Assembly: GCA_900546625.1 (NCBI GenBank)
Contig: URDU01000011.1
Coordinates: 8,417 to 72,416 of the forward strand
DNA: 64,000 nucleotides
Origin: an uncultured Lachnobacterium sp.
GTDB taxonomy: Bacteria > Bacillota > Clostridia > Lachnospirales > Lachnospiraceae
Reading direction: 5' to 3'
The translations under genes were made by a program, and so were the position numbers. Below the pieces are notes generated by a model that saw nothing but the letters and a program-made list of their open reading frames with translations, was not told the DNA's origin and ran no database searches. This document shows, piece by piece, positions 7,929-17,149 of this stretch. Position 1 is the first letter of the stretch. Each line of letters starts with the position of its first letter.

Positions 7929-7933
7929 TTTTA

Positions 7934-8506
7934 ATGAAAAAATTCGTTACTTTGTTCACCGATTCTGCCCGAGAGCTTAAATCGGTCAGAACCATCACAA
8001 CTATGGCAATGCTTGCTGCAGTTGCCGTTATCCTTGGATATTTCTCCATCGAATATGGACAGTTTATCCGTATCGGTTTTTCCGGTATTCCAAATGGTAT
8101 CGTTGATTACCTGTTTGGACCGGTTGCCGGAGCTGTTTTCCACGGAGCGCTTGACATCATCAAGTATCTGATGAAGCCTACAGGACCGTTTTGTCCACAG
8201 CTTACACTTGTTGTAATGCTTGCAGGTGTTTTATATGGATGCTTCTTTTACAAGAAAAAGCTTACCATATGGAGAGTTCTTGCTGCGAAGTTTGTAGTAA
8301 TGCTCATCTGCAATGTTATTCTCAATACTCTGTGTCTGCAGGTATTGTATGGACAGGCGCTTATGGCAATTCTTCCAATGCGTGCACTCAAGAATCTTAT
8401 TATGTGGCCGATAGACTCAATCGTATTTTTCGGCATTGCAAAGGCACTGGAGCAGATTGGACTGTTCCGCACCTTCCGTAAACCGGAGCTTGCAAAGAAC
8501 GCATAG
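7934..8506 (+). CDS. folT: Folate ECF transporter S component FolT
   Basis: This is the substrate-binding membrane subunit that captures folates and works with a shared ECF energy module (EcfA, EcfA', EcfT), none of which is in this window. The 190-residue protein has about six hydrophobic segments. Typical features are SVRTITTMAMLAAVAVILGY near the N-terminus, IRIGFSGIPNGIVDYLFGPV, the GALDIIKYLMKPTGPFCPQL region, and a loop with LPMRALKNLIMWPID. The start sits just after the AGGAGG site that the upstream riboswitch can sequester, so expression should fall when reduced folates are plentiful. No terminator is obvious. Confidence 0.93.
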   Translation: MKKFVTLFTDSARELKSVRTITTMAMLAAVAVILGYFSIEYGQFIRIGFSGIPNGIVDYLFGPVAGAVFHGALDIIKYLMKPTGPFCPQLTLVVMLAGVLYGCFFYKKKLTIWRVLAAKFVVMLICNVILNTLCLQVLYGQALMAILPMRALKNLIMWPIDSIVFFGIAKALEQIGLFRTFRKPELAKNA

Positions 8507-8654
8507 CCAAAATAATGCACAGACAATATAATGTACAAAATATTGCATTAAAATAATATATTAAGCATTAAATGGTGATTTATGTTAATAATTTTAAGGA
8601 TAAATACCTTTAAACTGACAATTGTGAGGTATTTCGCATTTTTAATGAAAATTG

Positions 8655-8695
8655 TTGACACAATATATTGAACGTGATATTGTTTACTTGTTCAA
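8655..8695 (+). promoter_or_regulatory. Promoter with TTGAAC...GTTCAA dyad
   Basis: TTGACA (8655-8660), a 17-bp spacer and TATTGT (8678-8683) form a good sigma-A type promoter. TTGAAC at 8668-8673 and GTTCAA at 8690-8695 form an inverted repeat spanning the -10 and start site, a possible operator for the XRE-cupin regulator encoded further downstream or another repressor. Nothing coding lies between 8507 and 8834. Confidence 0.6.
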
Positions 8696-8750
8696 AATAA
8701 TACACAAAAGAAAACGAACAAACAACTACATATCAATTATGAATATTTAA

Positions 8751-8790
8751 GAGCAAAGACGCTAACCGGTGAAGCACTTTGCTCTTTTTT
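8751..8790 (+). terminator. Terminator-like hairpin in the aminotransferase leader
   Basis: GAGCAAAG (8751-8758) pairs with CTTTGCTC (8777-8784), followed by TTTTTTATTT. It lies between the promoter at 8655 and the gene starting at 8835, so it would stop most transcripts after roughly 100 nucleotides unless antitermination occurs. The 18-base loop contains ACGCTAACCGGTGAAGC. It may be an attenuator or the end of a short RNA. Confidence 0.65.
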
Positions 8791-8834
8791 ATTTATCAAA
8801 ATCACAAAGACATTTAATTAGGAGGCAATATATT

Positions 8835-10049
8835 ATGAAATTAAAAGACACAGGATTAACAGCACAGGACATCAAAGACAAAGTAAAGAAGTATATGATT
8901 GAGACCTATGAGCGTTTCGATTTCATCGCTGAGACTGCAGAGGGCATGTATCTATATGATGAGAATGGCACACCATACCTTGACTTTTACGCAGGAATCG
9001 CCGTAAACAATGCCGGCAGCAGAAACCCTAAGGTTGTTGCAGCAGTCAAGGATCAGGTGGATGACATCATGCATACATTTAACTATCCATACACTATTCC
9101 ACAGGCACTGCTTGCTGAGAAGGTTTGCAAGACTATCGGAATGGACAAGATTTTCTACCAGAACTCAGGTACAGAGGCAAACGAGGCTATGATTAAGATG
9201 GCTCGTAAATATGGTATCGAGAAATATGGTCCAAACAGATACCACATCGTAACCGCAAAGGATGGCTTCCACGGCAGAACCTTCGGTGCTATGTCAGCAA
9301 CAGGACAGCCGGGAAACGGATGCCAGGTGGGCTTTGGTCCTATGACCTACGGCTTCTCATATGCGCCTTACAATGACTTAAAGGCATTCAAGGATGCTTG
9401 TACAGAGAATACAATCGCTATCATGATTGAGCCTGTACAGGGCGAGGGCGGTGTACATCCTGCAACACCTGAATTCATGAAGGGACTTCGTGAGTTCTGT
9501 GATGAGAAGGGCATGCTCCTCCTTATCGATGAGGTTCAGACAGGATGGTGCAGAACAGGTGCTGTAATGAGCTACATGAACTACGGCATCAAGCCTGATA
9601 TCGTTTCTATGGCAAAGGGCCTTGGCGGTGGAATGCCAATCGGTGCTATCTGCGCTACAGAGGAGGTTTCAAAAGCATTCTCAGCAGGTTCACATGGTAC
9701 AACCTTTGGTGGACATCCGGTATGCTGTGCAGCAGCACTTGCAGAGGTTGGCGAGCTGCTTGACAGAGATCTTGCCGGAAATGCAAAGAAGGTTGGTGAT
9801 TATTTCGCAGCTAAGCTTGAGAATCTTCCACATGTAAAGGAAGTAAGACATCAGGGACTTTTAGTTGGTGTTGAGTTTGACGATACAATTTCAGGTGTAG
9901 ATGTAAAGCATGGCTGCTTCGACCGCCATATGCTCATCACAGCAATCGGAAGCCACATCATCCGTATGGTTCCACCACTTATCGTAAGTGAGGAAGAGTG
10001 CGACAAGGCATTTGATATCATCAAGGAGACAGTTGAGGCTCTTTCATAG
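8835..10049 (+). CDS. Class III pyridoxal-phosphate aminotransferase, acetylornithine/ornithine type
   Basis: The 404-residue enzyme moves an amino group from an omega-amino compound to 2-oxoglutarate. Motifs are [15 protein letters not shown] (PLP phosphate cup), [39 protein letters not shown], and [14 protein letters not shown], which holds the PLP-binding lysine, then [16 protein letters not shown]. Start 8835 follows AGGAGGCAATATATT; an open frame extends upstream through the terminator hairpin without a ribosome site. It resembles ArgD, but no arginine genes are near, and the neighbours (APC permease, alcohol dehydrogenase, XRE-cupin regulator) suggest amine or amino-acid use. The substrate is unresolved. 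Confidence 0.85.
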   Translation: MKLKDTGLTAQDIKDKVKKYMIETYERFDFIAETAEGMYLYDENGTPYLDFYAGIAVNNAGSRNPKVVAAVKDQVDDIMHTFNYPYTIPQALLAEKVCKTIGMDKIFYQNSGTEANEAMIKMARKYGIEKYGPNRYHIVTAKDGFHGRTFGAMSATGQPGNGCQVGFGPMTYGFSYAPYNDLKAFKDACTENTIAIMIEPVQGEGGVHPATPEFMKGLREFCDEKGMLLLIDEVQTGWCRTGAVMSYMNYGIKPDIVSMAKGLGGGMPIGAICATEEVSKAFSAGSHGTTFGGHPVCCAAALAEVGELLDRDLAGNAKKVGDYFAAKLENLPHVKEVRHQGLLVGVEFDDTISGVDVKHGCFDRHMLITAIGSHIIRMVPPLIVSEEECDKAFDIIKETVEALS

Positions 10050-10113
10050 AAGGCTTGATGCAGATAACAGAATTATATATACGGCAGAGATTTTTACTGA
10101 CCGGATAAAGGAC

Positions 10114-10147
10114 AAGGGCGTCACGATTAGCTTCGTGCGCCCTTTTT
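10114..10147 (+). terminator. Intrinsic terminator after the aminotransferase gene
   Basis: AAGGGCGTCACGA and TTCGTGCGCCCTT form a long stem with a short loop, followed by a run of six T. It separates the aminotransferase gene from the kinase-like gene, which therefore probably has its own promoter. Confidence 0.88.
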
Positions 10148-10260
10148 TGAACAAGGGATATAGTGGAACAAGTTTATATAAAAACATAAGATTAAAGGGT
10201 CAAAAGATCTTCATATCAACATATTTTAAAGATGTATATAAGAAAAGCGAGGGGAACAAA

Positions 10261-10896
10261 ATGGCACATCTTGTTATTACAATAGGATGCGAATATGGCG
10301 CGAAGGGAAACCAGATTGGCAAAAAGGTTGCCAAGGATCTGGGAATCAAATTTTATGACAGAGATACTGTAGATGAAATCATCAAAGAGGTCGGTATTCC
10401 GAAGGATATCATGGAAAAGGTCGAGGAAGGTATCACTATCGCCGGAAAAGGTGCAGAGGGTGATGTCAGAGGCTCTTTCTCCAAATATGCAGACCTCACA
10501 GAGCGTGCAATTCATGTCCAGAAAACAATAATCAGAAAATTATCAGACCGTGAGTCATGCGTGATTATCGGTCGTTCAGCAGACTATATATTAAAGGAAC
10601 ATAAACCGATTTTACGTATTTTCATCTATTCACCGGATGAAGTGAGGATTGAAAACGTAATGAAGAGCCACAATTTGTCGGAGGATGATGCAAAGCTTTT
10701 TATCACTGAAAAGGATAAGCGTTATCACAAGCGTCACATGGCGCTGACAGGAAGCAACCGAGGTGACAGACACAACAGGGATATGCTTATAGACAGCAGC
10801 CTGCTGGGCGTGGATGGCACAGCCGAGCTTATTGAGGCGCTGGCAAGAAAAGTGGTAGAGAAAGAAAATGAGACAGAGGCTGGAGGTGACAAGTAA
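10261..10896 (+). CDS. Cytidylate kinase-like family protein
   Basis: The 211-residue protein begins MAHLVITIGCEYGAKGNQIGKKVA, where GAKGNQIG replaces the usual P-loop GxxGxGK(S/T), then FYDRDTVDEI and SCVIIGRSADYIL. This pattern is that of the cytidylate kinase-like family common in Clostridia, whose members mostly lack a proven substrate. The standard CMP kinase lysine-serine pair of the P-loop is absent here, so ordinary CMP phosphorylation should not be assumed. Start 10261 follows GAGGGGAACAAA. Its stop shares one base with the ATG of the APC permease, so the two genes are coupled, which is an unusual partnership. Confidence 0.75.
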   Translation: MAHLVITIGCEYGAKGNQIGKKVAKDLGIKFYDRDTVDEIIKEVGIPKDIMEKVEEGITIAGKGAEGDVRGSFSKYADLTERAIHVQKTIIRKLSDRESCVIIGRSADYILKEHKPILRIFIYSPDEVRIENVMKSHNLSEDDAKLFITEKDKRYHKRHMALTGSNRGDRHNRDMLIDSSLLGVDGTAELIEALARKVVEKENETEAGGDK

Positions 10897-12419
10897 TGGA
10901 ACAGAAGAAATCAGAATTTAACAAAGTCCTGAATGCCTGGGACGTGCTTGTAATCGCATTTGGAGCCATGATAGGCTGGGGCTGGGTTGTCTCAACCGGA
11001 GGCTGGATTGAAAAGGGCGGAGTGCTCGGTGCCGCAATCGGCTTCGTAATCGGTGGTATCATGATATTTTTCGTAGGAATGACCTACGCAGAGCTGACAG
11101 CAGCCATGCCTCAGTGCGGTGGTGAGCATGTATTCAGCTACAAGGCAATGGGTTCGACCGGTTCATTCATATGTACGTGGATGATTATTCTTGGATATGT
11201 CAGTGTGGCATGCTTCGAGGCATGTGCTTTCCCGACAATCATCACATACCTGTGGCCGGGCTTTCTGAAGGGCTATCTGTATACGGTAGCAGGCTTTGAT
11301 ATCTATGCTTCATGGCTTATTGTGGCAATAGTTGTCGCATTTTTAATCATGATGATAAACATTATCGGCGCAAAGACTGCAGCAATTTTGCAGACTGTGC
11401 TCACATGTATCATTGGTGGCGCCGGAATTTTGTTGATAATTGCATCGGTAATAAACGGAACAGTTGATAACCTGGACGGACAGATGTTTGCAAGCAGCTC
11501 TGCCGGTTTAAACGTAAAGGCAATTATCGGAGTGGCAGCACTTTCACCATTTTACTTTATCGGATTCGATGTAATACCTCAGGCTGCTGAGGAAATCAAT
11601 GTTCCGGCAAAGAAAATCGGTTCAATACTTATTTTATCAGTAATTCTGGCAGTTGTGTTCTATGCACTTGTCATTGTTGCGGTAGGTCTTGTTATGAACC
11701 CACAGGCAATTGCTGATTCAGAGCAGGCAACAGGACTTGTCACAGCAGACGCAATGGCTGCCGCCTTCAACACGAAGATAATGGCAAAGGTTATAATAGT
11801 CGGTGGAATGTGCGGTATCGTAACCTCATGGAACTCATTTTTGCTCGGCGGCTCACGTGCTATGTACTCAATGGCAGAGTCATATATGATTCCGAAGTTT
11901 TTTGCAAAGCTTCATCCAAAGCACAAGACACCAATCAACTCACTGATTCTCATCGGAGCCCTCACAATGCTTGCTCCTTTTGCAGGCAGAAAGATGCTCG
12001 TATGGATCTGTGATGCCGGTAACTTTGGCTGTTGCGCGGCGTACTGCATGGTCGCTCTTTCATTTATTATTCTTCGCAAGAAGGAGCCTGATATGCCAAG
12101 ACCATACAAGGTTCCTGCATACAAGTTCTTTGGAACGATGGCAGTTATCATGTCAGGCTTCATGGTTGCAATGTACTGCATACCGGGAAGCGGTGGATCA
12201 CTTATCGCCCAGGAGTGGGGCATCGTGCTTGCATGGTGTGCACTTGGTGTGGTATTTTTCATCTTCTGCAAAAAGAAATACAAGGAGTCATTTGGTACAC
12301 TGGTTGAGCTCATCTCAGATGAGGATGCTGCAACACTTATGCCGGAGGCAGATGAGGTTGAACTGGATAAGGTTATCGATGCTGCAATAGACAGGGTACT
12401 TGCCAGGAAAGCCAGCTAG
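10896..12419 (+). CDS. APC family amino acid or amine permease
   Basis: This integral membrane protein of 507 residues has about 12-14 hydrophobic segments. The first helix carries VIAFGAMIGWGWVVSTGGWI, the unwound GxG substrate motif of the APC superfamily, and a later segment FIGFDVIPQAAEEINVPAKK matches the conserved loop between helices 6 and 7. A soluble tail of about 60 residues ends in DEVELDKVIDAAIDRVLARK. The start overlaps the previous stop (TAATG) and an AGGTGACAAG site lies inside the kinase-like gene. Transported substrate is probably an amino acid or polyamine, judging from the neighbouring aminotransferase and dehydrogenase. Confidence 0.88.
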   Translation: MEQKKSEFNKVLNAWDVLVIAFGAMIGWGWVVSTGGWIEKGGVLGAAIGFVIGGIMIFFVGMTYAELTAAMPQCGGEHVFSYKAMGSTGSFICTWMIILGYVSVACFEACAFPTIITYLWPGFLKGYLYTVAGFDIYASWLIVAIVVAFLIMMINIIGAKTAAILQTVLTCIIGGAGILLIIASVINGTVDNLDGQMFASSSAGLNVKAIIGVAALSPFYFIGFDVIPQAAEEINVPAKKIGSILILSVILAVVFYALVIVAVGLVMNPQAIADSEQATGLVTADAMAAAFNTKIMAKVIIVGGMCGIVTSWNSFLLGGSRAMYSMAESYMIPKFFAKLHPKHKTPINSLILIGALTMLAPFAGRKMLVWICDAGNFGCCAAYCMVALSFIILRKKEPDMPRPYKVPAYKFFGTMAVIMSGFMVAMYCIPGSGGSLIAQEWGIVLAWCALGVVFFIFCKKKYKESFGTLVELISDEDAATLMPEADEVELDKVIDAAIDRVLARKAS

Positions 12420-12554
12420 TACATTACAAAATGAAAAAATGCATTTTATAACAAAAAATTGAAAAATGGGATGTAAGAATAGGCGAAAATACTTTAAGCC
12501 GTAAAATTATATACATGAAATGAGATACAAAAATTAGGAAAGGACAGATTATAT

Positions 12555-13739
12555 ATGGAAACATTTAATTTCTCAGTGCCACAGGACATCACAGTGGGAA
12601 AGGGCAGTCTCTCAAAGCTGCCGGAAGTAGCAAAAAAGCTTGGAGGAAAGCATGCGCTAATCATTTCAGGACCGCATCTGGAGAAGATGGGACTTGTAAA
12701 AAAGGCAGCAGATTATCTGGCATCAGTTGATATAGAGGCTGATATCTTTACAGATATAGAGGCAAATCCATCTGTCACAACTGTGGAAAAAGCCACAGCA
12801 AAATACCTTGAGTCGGGAGCAGACTTTATCGTGGCATTCGGAGGAGGCTCACCGATGGATGTAGCAAAGGCAGTGGGTGTGGTTGCCAAATATGGCGGAA
12901 GTGTCACAGACTATGAGGGCGCACACAAGGTGCCGGGACCAATCGTACCGCTCATTGCAATACCAACCACTGCCGGAACTGGCTCAGAGGTAACAGCATT
13001 CTCCGTAATCACAGACCATAGCAGAAACTATAAGCTCACAGTATTCAGCTACGAGATATTGCCAAAATATGCGATACTTGATGCGCAGCTCATCACAACA
13101 GCACCGGCAAGCGTAGCGGCAGCATGCGGAATTGATGCATTTATCCATGCCGAGGAGGCATATGTATCCACAGCGGCATCGCCATTCTCAGATGCACTGG
13201 CAGAAAAAGCGATGGCACTTATCGGAAAAAATATCCGCAGATTTGTAGCAAACAGAAACGATATCGAGGCCGCAGAAGCCATGATGACAGGCTCACTTTT
13301 TGCAGGAATAGCATTCTCATTTGCAAGGCTCGGAAATGTGCATGCAATGAGTCATCCGGTCAGCGCATTTTTCGACGTGCCTCACGGAGTGGCAAACGCA
13401 GTGCTGCTTCCGGTAATCGCAGAGTACAATGCACTTGCAGACCATGGCAAGTATCTCACAATCTACAATGATATAAGCCCGATTCCTGCGTATGCAGATG
13501 AATTTGAGCCTATGATGCTGGTAGATGCAATCAGGGAGCTTTGCACAGACATCGGAATCCCAGAGAATCTGACCATCGCAATCAACAATGCAAGCAAAGC
13601 AGGAACGGTCACAAAGGAAGAGATAGAGAGCAAGATAGAGCCGATGGCTGTCGATGCCATGAAGAGCGGCAACATTGCTGTCAATCCAAGGGCTTCATGC
13701 CAGTGCGATATTGAGATGCTGTATCGCAGAGCACTGTAA
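12555..13739 (+). CDS. Iron-containing alcohol dehydrogenase
   Basis: A 394-residue NAD(P)-dependent enzyme of the group III alcohol dehydrogenase family. The nucleotide-binding GGGSPMDVAKAVGV is at about residues 96-109, the IPTTAGTGSEVTAFSVI stretch at about 137-153 is the family hallmark, and the metal-binding residues lie in CGIDAFIHAEEAYVS and in HAMSHPVSAFFDVPHGVANA. It would reduce an aldehyde or oxidise an alcohol, consistent with handling the aldehyde left after transamination in this cluster, although the exact substrate cannot be told. AGGAAAGGACAG precedes the ATG. It is followed 31 bp later by the regulator gene. Confidence 0.92.
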   Translation: METFNFSVPQDITVGKGSLSKLPEVAKKLGGKHALIISGPHLEKMGLVKKAADYLASVDIEADIFTDIEANPSVTTVEKATAKYLESGADFIVAFGGGSPMDVAKAVGVVAKYGGSVTDYEGAHKVPGPIVPLIAIPTTAGTGSEVTAFSVITDHSRNYKLTVFSYEILPKYAILDAQLITTAPASVAAACGIDAFIHAEEAYVSTAASPFSDALAEKAMALIGKNIRRFVANRNDIEAAEAMMTGSLFAGIAFSFARLGNVHAMSHPVSAFFDVPHGVANAVLLPVIAEYNALADHGKYLTIYNDISPIPAYADEFEPMMLVDAIRELCTDIGIPENLTIAINNASKAGTVTKEEIESKIEPMAVDAMKSGNIAVNPRASCQCDIEMLYRRAL

Positions 13740-13770
13740 ACTTATAAAATGCAAAAACGGAGATATGAGT

Positions 13771-14334
13771 ATGGATTATCTGTCACACAATGTATCTGAA
13801 AATTTAAAAAGAATACGTCAGTCAAAGGGCATGAGCTTGGACCAGGTCGCAGAGCAGACCGGTGTGAGTAAAAGCATGCTTGCGCAGATAGAAAAGGGAA
13901 CAGCAAATCCATCTATCGGAGTACTTGGCAAAATCACAAGTGGTCTGCGAATTGAGTTTCAAAGACTTATAGATCCACCGAGAGTAGACTATGCGCTCAT
14001 ATCTCCGGATGATCTGGTCCCGACAAAGGAGCTTTTGGGACAGTACAGGGTATGGACCTGCTTCCCATACGAGGACTCAAGGGAGGTGGAGGTATATCGT
14101 ATCGACGTGGAGCCGGGCGGCGTGTATACAAGCGGTGGGCACGGCGAGAAAACTCGCGAGTATCTCACAGTCACAGACGGTGTGCTGACGGTTGAGTGTC
14201 ACGATCATGTGCAGGAAATCCATAAGGGGCAGGTGTATAAGTTTGAGACAGATCAGCCTCATATGTATCGTAATGATGGCGAGAGGGTGGCAAGCTGCAT
14301 GTGCTTCTTTTTGGATTATACTAATATTCGGTGA
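13771..14334 (+). CDS. XRE-type regulator with C-terminal cupin domain
   Basis: The 187-residue protein has a helix-turn-helix at about residues 10-62 (LKRIRQSKGMSLDQVAEQTG and SKSMLAQIEKGTANPSIGVL) and a cupin barrel at about 105-185 (VEPGGVYTSGGHGEKTREYL, then HKGQVYKFETDQPHMYRND). Such regulators, of which PuuR is the familiar example, sense small ligands and control adjacent amine or amino-acid genes. Start 13771 gives a seven-base spacing from GGAGA; the ATG at 13765 is too close to it. It probably controls the preceding genes from 8835 on, and the TTGAAC dyad at 8668 is a possible site. Ligand unknown. Confidence 0.85.
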   Translation: MDYLSHNVSENLKRIRQSKGMSLDQVAEQTGVSKSMLAQIEKGTANPSIGVLGKITSGLRIEFQRLIDPPRVDYALISPDDLVPTKELLGQYRVWTCFPYEDSREVEVYRIDVEPGGVYTSGGHGEKTREYLTVTDGVLTVECHDHVQEIHKGQVYKFETDQPHMYRNDGERVASCMCFFLDYTNIR

Positions 14335-14449
14335 GAGAGGTTATCCGGTGTTTTCATTGGTTATCCTATTGCATATATAGGTTTAGCTATATATAATGAT
14401 GTACGTTGAGAAACAAATTGTTTCCCAAAGATTATTCTAGGAGAACACC

Positions 14450-16177
14450 ATGCAAACATTAAAGAAATTCATCAAATACTACAAACCCTACAAAGCAGTC
14501 TTTTTCATAGACCTGCTTTGTGCAACAATAATCAGCGCCATCGATCTGGCGTTTCCGCAGCTGCTTCGCACACTGACCAAAACCCTTTTTGCAGGAGCGC
14601 CGGGAAAAATCATTTCTTCACTGATTCCTATTACAATTGGACTTTTTGTGGCATATATCATACAGACTGCGTGCAGGTATTATGTGACCTATGCAGGGCA
14701 CATGATGGGCGCGAGGATGGAGCGCGACATGAGAAAGGAGCTTTTCGACCAATATGAAAAGCTTTCTTTTTCGTATTATGATCAGAATAATTCAGGGCAG
14801 ATGATGAGCAAGCTCGTATCCGATTTGTTTGATATATCGGAGCTTGCGCACCACGGACCGGAGAATCTGTTTATCTCACTTATAAAGATAATCGGTTCGT
14901 TCATTTTTCTGTTTATCATAAACCGTATGCTTGCAATTCCTATGCTTATTCTAGTGGTGCTTATGCTTGTATTTTCATATGGACAGAATAAGAAAATGCA
15001 GGAAACCTTTATGGATAACAGGCGAAAAATCGGTGATATAAATTCGAGTCTTCAGGATACTCTGGCCGGAATAAGGGTGGTGCAGTCCTTTGCCAATGAG
15101 CGCATTGAACAGGAAAAATTTAACAGAAGCAATGAGAATTTCCTGATTTCAAAGGATGCAAATTACAGATGTATGGGAAGCTTTATGAGCGGAAATGCAT
15201 TTTTCCAGGGGATGATGTATCTTGTTACCTTGGTATTTGGCGGTTTTCTGATAGCACATGGCAGGATGGAGGTATCGGATCTGGCCATGTATGCGCTGTA
15301 TATAGGCATATTTATCAGTCCTATCCAGATACTTGTGGAGCTGACTGAGATGATGCAGAAGGGACTTTCGGGCTTCAGGAGATTCTTAGAGGTGGTGGAA
15401 ACTGAGCCGGAGATAGTCGATGCTTCGGATGCAAAGCCGCTCAAAAATGTAAAGGGAAATGTCTGCTATGAGGATGTTTCGTTCCACTATAGCGATGATG
15501 ATACACCGGTGCTTTCACACGTATCCTTTGAAATACCGGCAGGAAAATCAATTGCGCTGGTTGGTCCGTCAGGAAGTGGAAAGACAACAATCTGCTCACT
15601 GCTTCCGAGATTTTATGACGTAACGGATGGCAGGGTCACAATAGATGGAAATGATGTGAGAAAGCTCACGCTTGAGAGTCTTCGCTCGCAGATAGGATTG
15701 GTTTCTCAGGATGTTTATCTGTTTGGTGGAAGCATAAAGGACAACATTGCCTACGGAAAGCCGGATGCGACGATGGATGAGATTGTAGATGCGGCAAAAA
15801 AAGCAAATATCCACGATTTTATCATGGAGCTGCCGGATAAATATGATACGTTTGTCGGGGAGAGAGGCACCCGTCTGTCCGGAGGTCAGAAGCAGAGGAT
15901 TTCCATTGCGAGGGTGTTCCTTAAAAATCCACCGGTGCTCATACTTGATGAGGCAACCAGTGCTCTTGACAATGAGAGCGAGCGCTTTATCCAGAAAAGC
16001 CTGGAGGAGCTGGCGAAAGACAGAACGACTATCACCATCGCCCACAGGCTTTCGACAATCAGAAATGCGGACGAAATTCTTGTGGTAGCTGATTGCGGCA
16101 TCGCTGAGAGAGGCACACATGAGGAGCTTTTGGCACGGGACGGAATATATGCGCGCTATTATGATATGAGCAGGTAG
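14450..16177 (+). CDS. ABC exporter, fused membrane and ATPase domains
   Basis: A 575-residue half-transporter of the multidrug/lipid exporter type. Six membrane helices occupy residues 1-300, including DLAFPQLLRTLT and the coupling region QDTLAGIRVVQSFANE. The ATPase domain has Walker A GPSGSGKTT (about 372), Q-loop GLVSQDVYLFGG, signature LSGGQKQRISIAR, Walker B LILDEATSALD, and the H-loop in TIAHRLSTI. All catalytic residues are present. It acts as a homodimer or heterodimer in the membrane; no second half-transporter is next to it, so a homodimer is more likely. GGAGAACACC precedes the ATG. Substrate unknown. Confidence 0.93.
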   Translation: MQTLKKFIKYYKPYKAVFFIDLLCATIISAIDLAFPQLLRTLTKTLFAGAPGKIISSLIPITIGLFVAYIIQTACRYYVTYAGHMMGARMERDMRKELFDQYEKLSFSYYDQNNSGQMMSKLVSDLFDISELAHHGPENLFISLIKIIGSFIFLFIINRMLAIPMLILVVLMLVFSYGQNKKMQETFMDNRRKIGDINSSLQDTLAGIRVVQSFANERIEQEKFNRSNENFLISKDANYRCMGSFMSGNAFFQGMMYLVTLVFGGFLIAHGRMEVSDLAMYALYIGIFISPIQILVELTEMMQKGLSGFRRFLEVVETEPEIVDASDAKPLKNVKGNVCYEDVSFHYSDDDTPVLSHVSFEIPAGKSIALVGPSGSGKTTICSLLPRFYDVTDGRVTIDGNDVRKLTLESLRSQIGLVSQDVYLFGGSIKDNIAYGKPDATMDEIVDAAKKANIHDFIMELPDKYDTFVGERGTRLSGGQKQRISIARVFLKNPPVLILDEATSALDNESERFIQKSLEELAKDRTTITIAHRLSTIRNADEILVVADCGIAERGTHEELLARDGIYARYYDMSR

Positions 16178-16244
16178 GATTAAAAAACTCCCCCGGATTT
16201 ATGTTATTATAGCTACATAAACTAACTATATAGGAGCAGATACT

Positions 16245-16718
16245 ATGCAGGCAATGTTCATAGATGTAGACGGCACTTTAAGCAGTCCGTGCTACAAGGT
16301 AAACGGAAAATTTCAGATAGGGATGTCGGATGTGCAGTGGGCAGACTACTGCAGGGAGCACGGTGAGGACACATATGAGTGGTGCCGCCCTGTGGTGCAG
16401 GTGAAGGAGTATGCCATGAGGGCAAAGGAAAAAGGCACAAAGCTGTATGTGCTTACCACATCAGGAACCCAAATCGAGACGGCTGCAAAGCGCAGATTTT
16501 TAGACAGATACTATGCGGGAATGTTTGATGATATCTATGCGGTGGAGCACGATGATGAAAAGGTCAGGTTCATTCTTAAAAAAGCAGCAGAGCTTGGGAT
16601 TGAGCCGTCGGACTGTGAGCTGGTCGAGGATACATACCGCATACTTTTGCAGACGGTGACAGAGGGCATCAAATCCACTCATATCACTACGATCCTAACA
16701 GGCGGGTGCGAACGGTAA
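16245..16718 (+). CDS. HAD-like hydrolase, small
   Basis: The 157-residue protein opens with FIDVDGTLSSP, the DxDGT catalytic motif of the haloacid dehalogenase superfamily, and continues with YVLTTSGTQIETAAKRRFLD, equivalent to motif II and its lysine or arginine region. The last acidic motif would lie near PSDCELVEDTYR. It is short and has only a small cap, so it may act on a small phosphoester or a phosphoprotein. A weak AGGAGCAG site precedes the ATG. It stands alone between the ABC exporter and the sigma-28 promoter of the flagellar operon. Substrate unknown. Confidence 0.7.
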   Translation: MQAMFIDVDGTLSSPCYKVNGKFQIGMSDVQWADYCREHGEDTYEWCRPVVQVKEYAMRAKEKGTKLYVLTTSGTQIETAAKRRFLDRYYAGMFDDIYAVEHDDEKVRFILKKAAELGIEPSDCELVEDTYRILLQTVTEGIKSTHITTILTGGCER

Positions 16719-16739
16719 TCAAAAATTTCACACTGCCTC

Positions 16740-16766
16740 TAAAGAAATAAAAAAAACATCCGATAA
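16740..16766 (+). promoter_or_regulatory. Sigma-28 (FliA/SigD) promoter of the flgM operon
   Basis: TAAA (16740-16743), a 15-bp spacer and TCCGATAA (16759-16766) match the flagellar sigma consensus TAAA-N15-GCCGATAA in 11 of 12 positions. It sits 64 bp upstream of flgM, the anti-sigma gene, and so forms the usual feedback arrangement. Confidence 0.88.
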
Positions 16767-16829
16767 ATATGTCAAGAAGCAAAAATTACATATTTCAAGG
16801 ATGAAATATAAAAGAAAGGAGATCCTGTT

Positions 16830-17105
16830 ATGCGTATAGATGCATATAATCAGATAGCCCAGTTGTATGGCGTATCAAGAACAGCAAAGACAGCAAAGAC
16901 ACAAAGCGCGGCGAGGATGTCTGATCAGGTATCAATTTCGCAGGCCGGTAGGGATTACCAGATTGCGAAAAAAGCAGTATCAGAGGCTTCGGACATCAGG
17001 GAAGATAAAGTCGCTTTGCTTAAGAACATGGTAGACTCCGGACAGTATCAGGTCAGTGGAGATGATTTCGCCGGCAAGCTGTTAGAGAGGTACAACTCTC
17101 TGTAA
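16830..17105 (+). CDS. flgM: Anti-sigma-28 factor FlgM
   Basis: FlgM binds and inhibits the flagellar sigma factor until it is exported through the finished hook-basal body. The 91-residue protein begins MRIDAYNQIAQLYG and has the typical disordered, serine- and alanine-rich first half (ARMSDQVSISQAGRDYQIAK). Its C-terminal part, DKVALLKNMVDSGQYQVSGD then FAGKLLERYNSL, is the sigma-binding helix pair. AAGGAGATCCTGTT precedes the ATG. As first gene behind the sigma-28 promoter it leads the operon. Confidence 0.93.
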   Translation: MRIDAYNQIAQLYGVSRTAKTAKTQSAARMSDQVSISQAGRDYQIAKKAVSEASDIREDKVALLKNMVDSGQYQVSGDDFAGKLLERYNSL

Positions 17106-17149
17106 TATGATAATCATATCATATATCAAAAGTAAAAGAGGATTTTATA

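Noticed and set aside
8751..8790. Hairpin with ACGCTAACCGG loop considered as a riboswitch
   Set aside because: Too short, and no match to a riboswitch class I know; kept as attenuator or terminator only.
15596..16120. Long minus-strand frame (174 codons) opposite the ABC exporter
   Set aside because: Shadow of a well-supported ATPase domain; no family resemblance or ribosome site.
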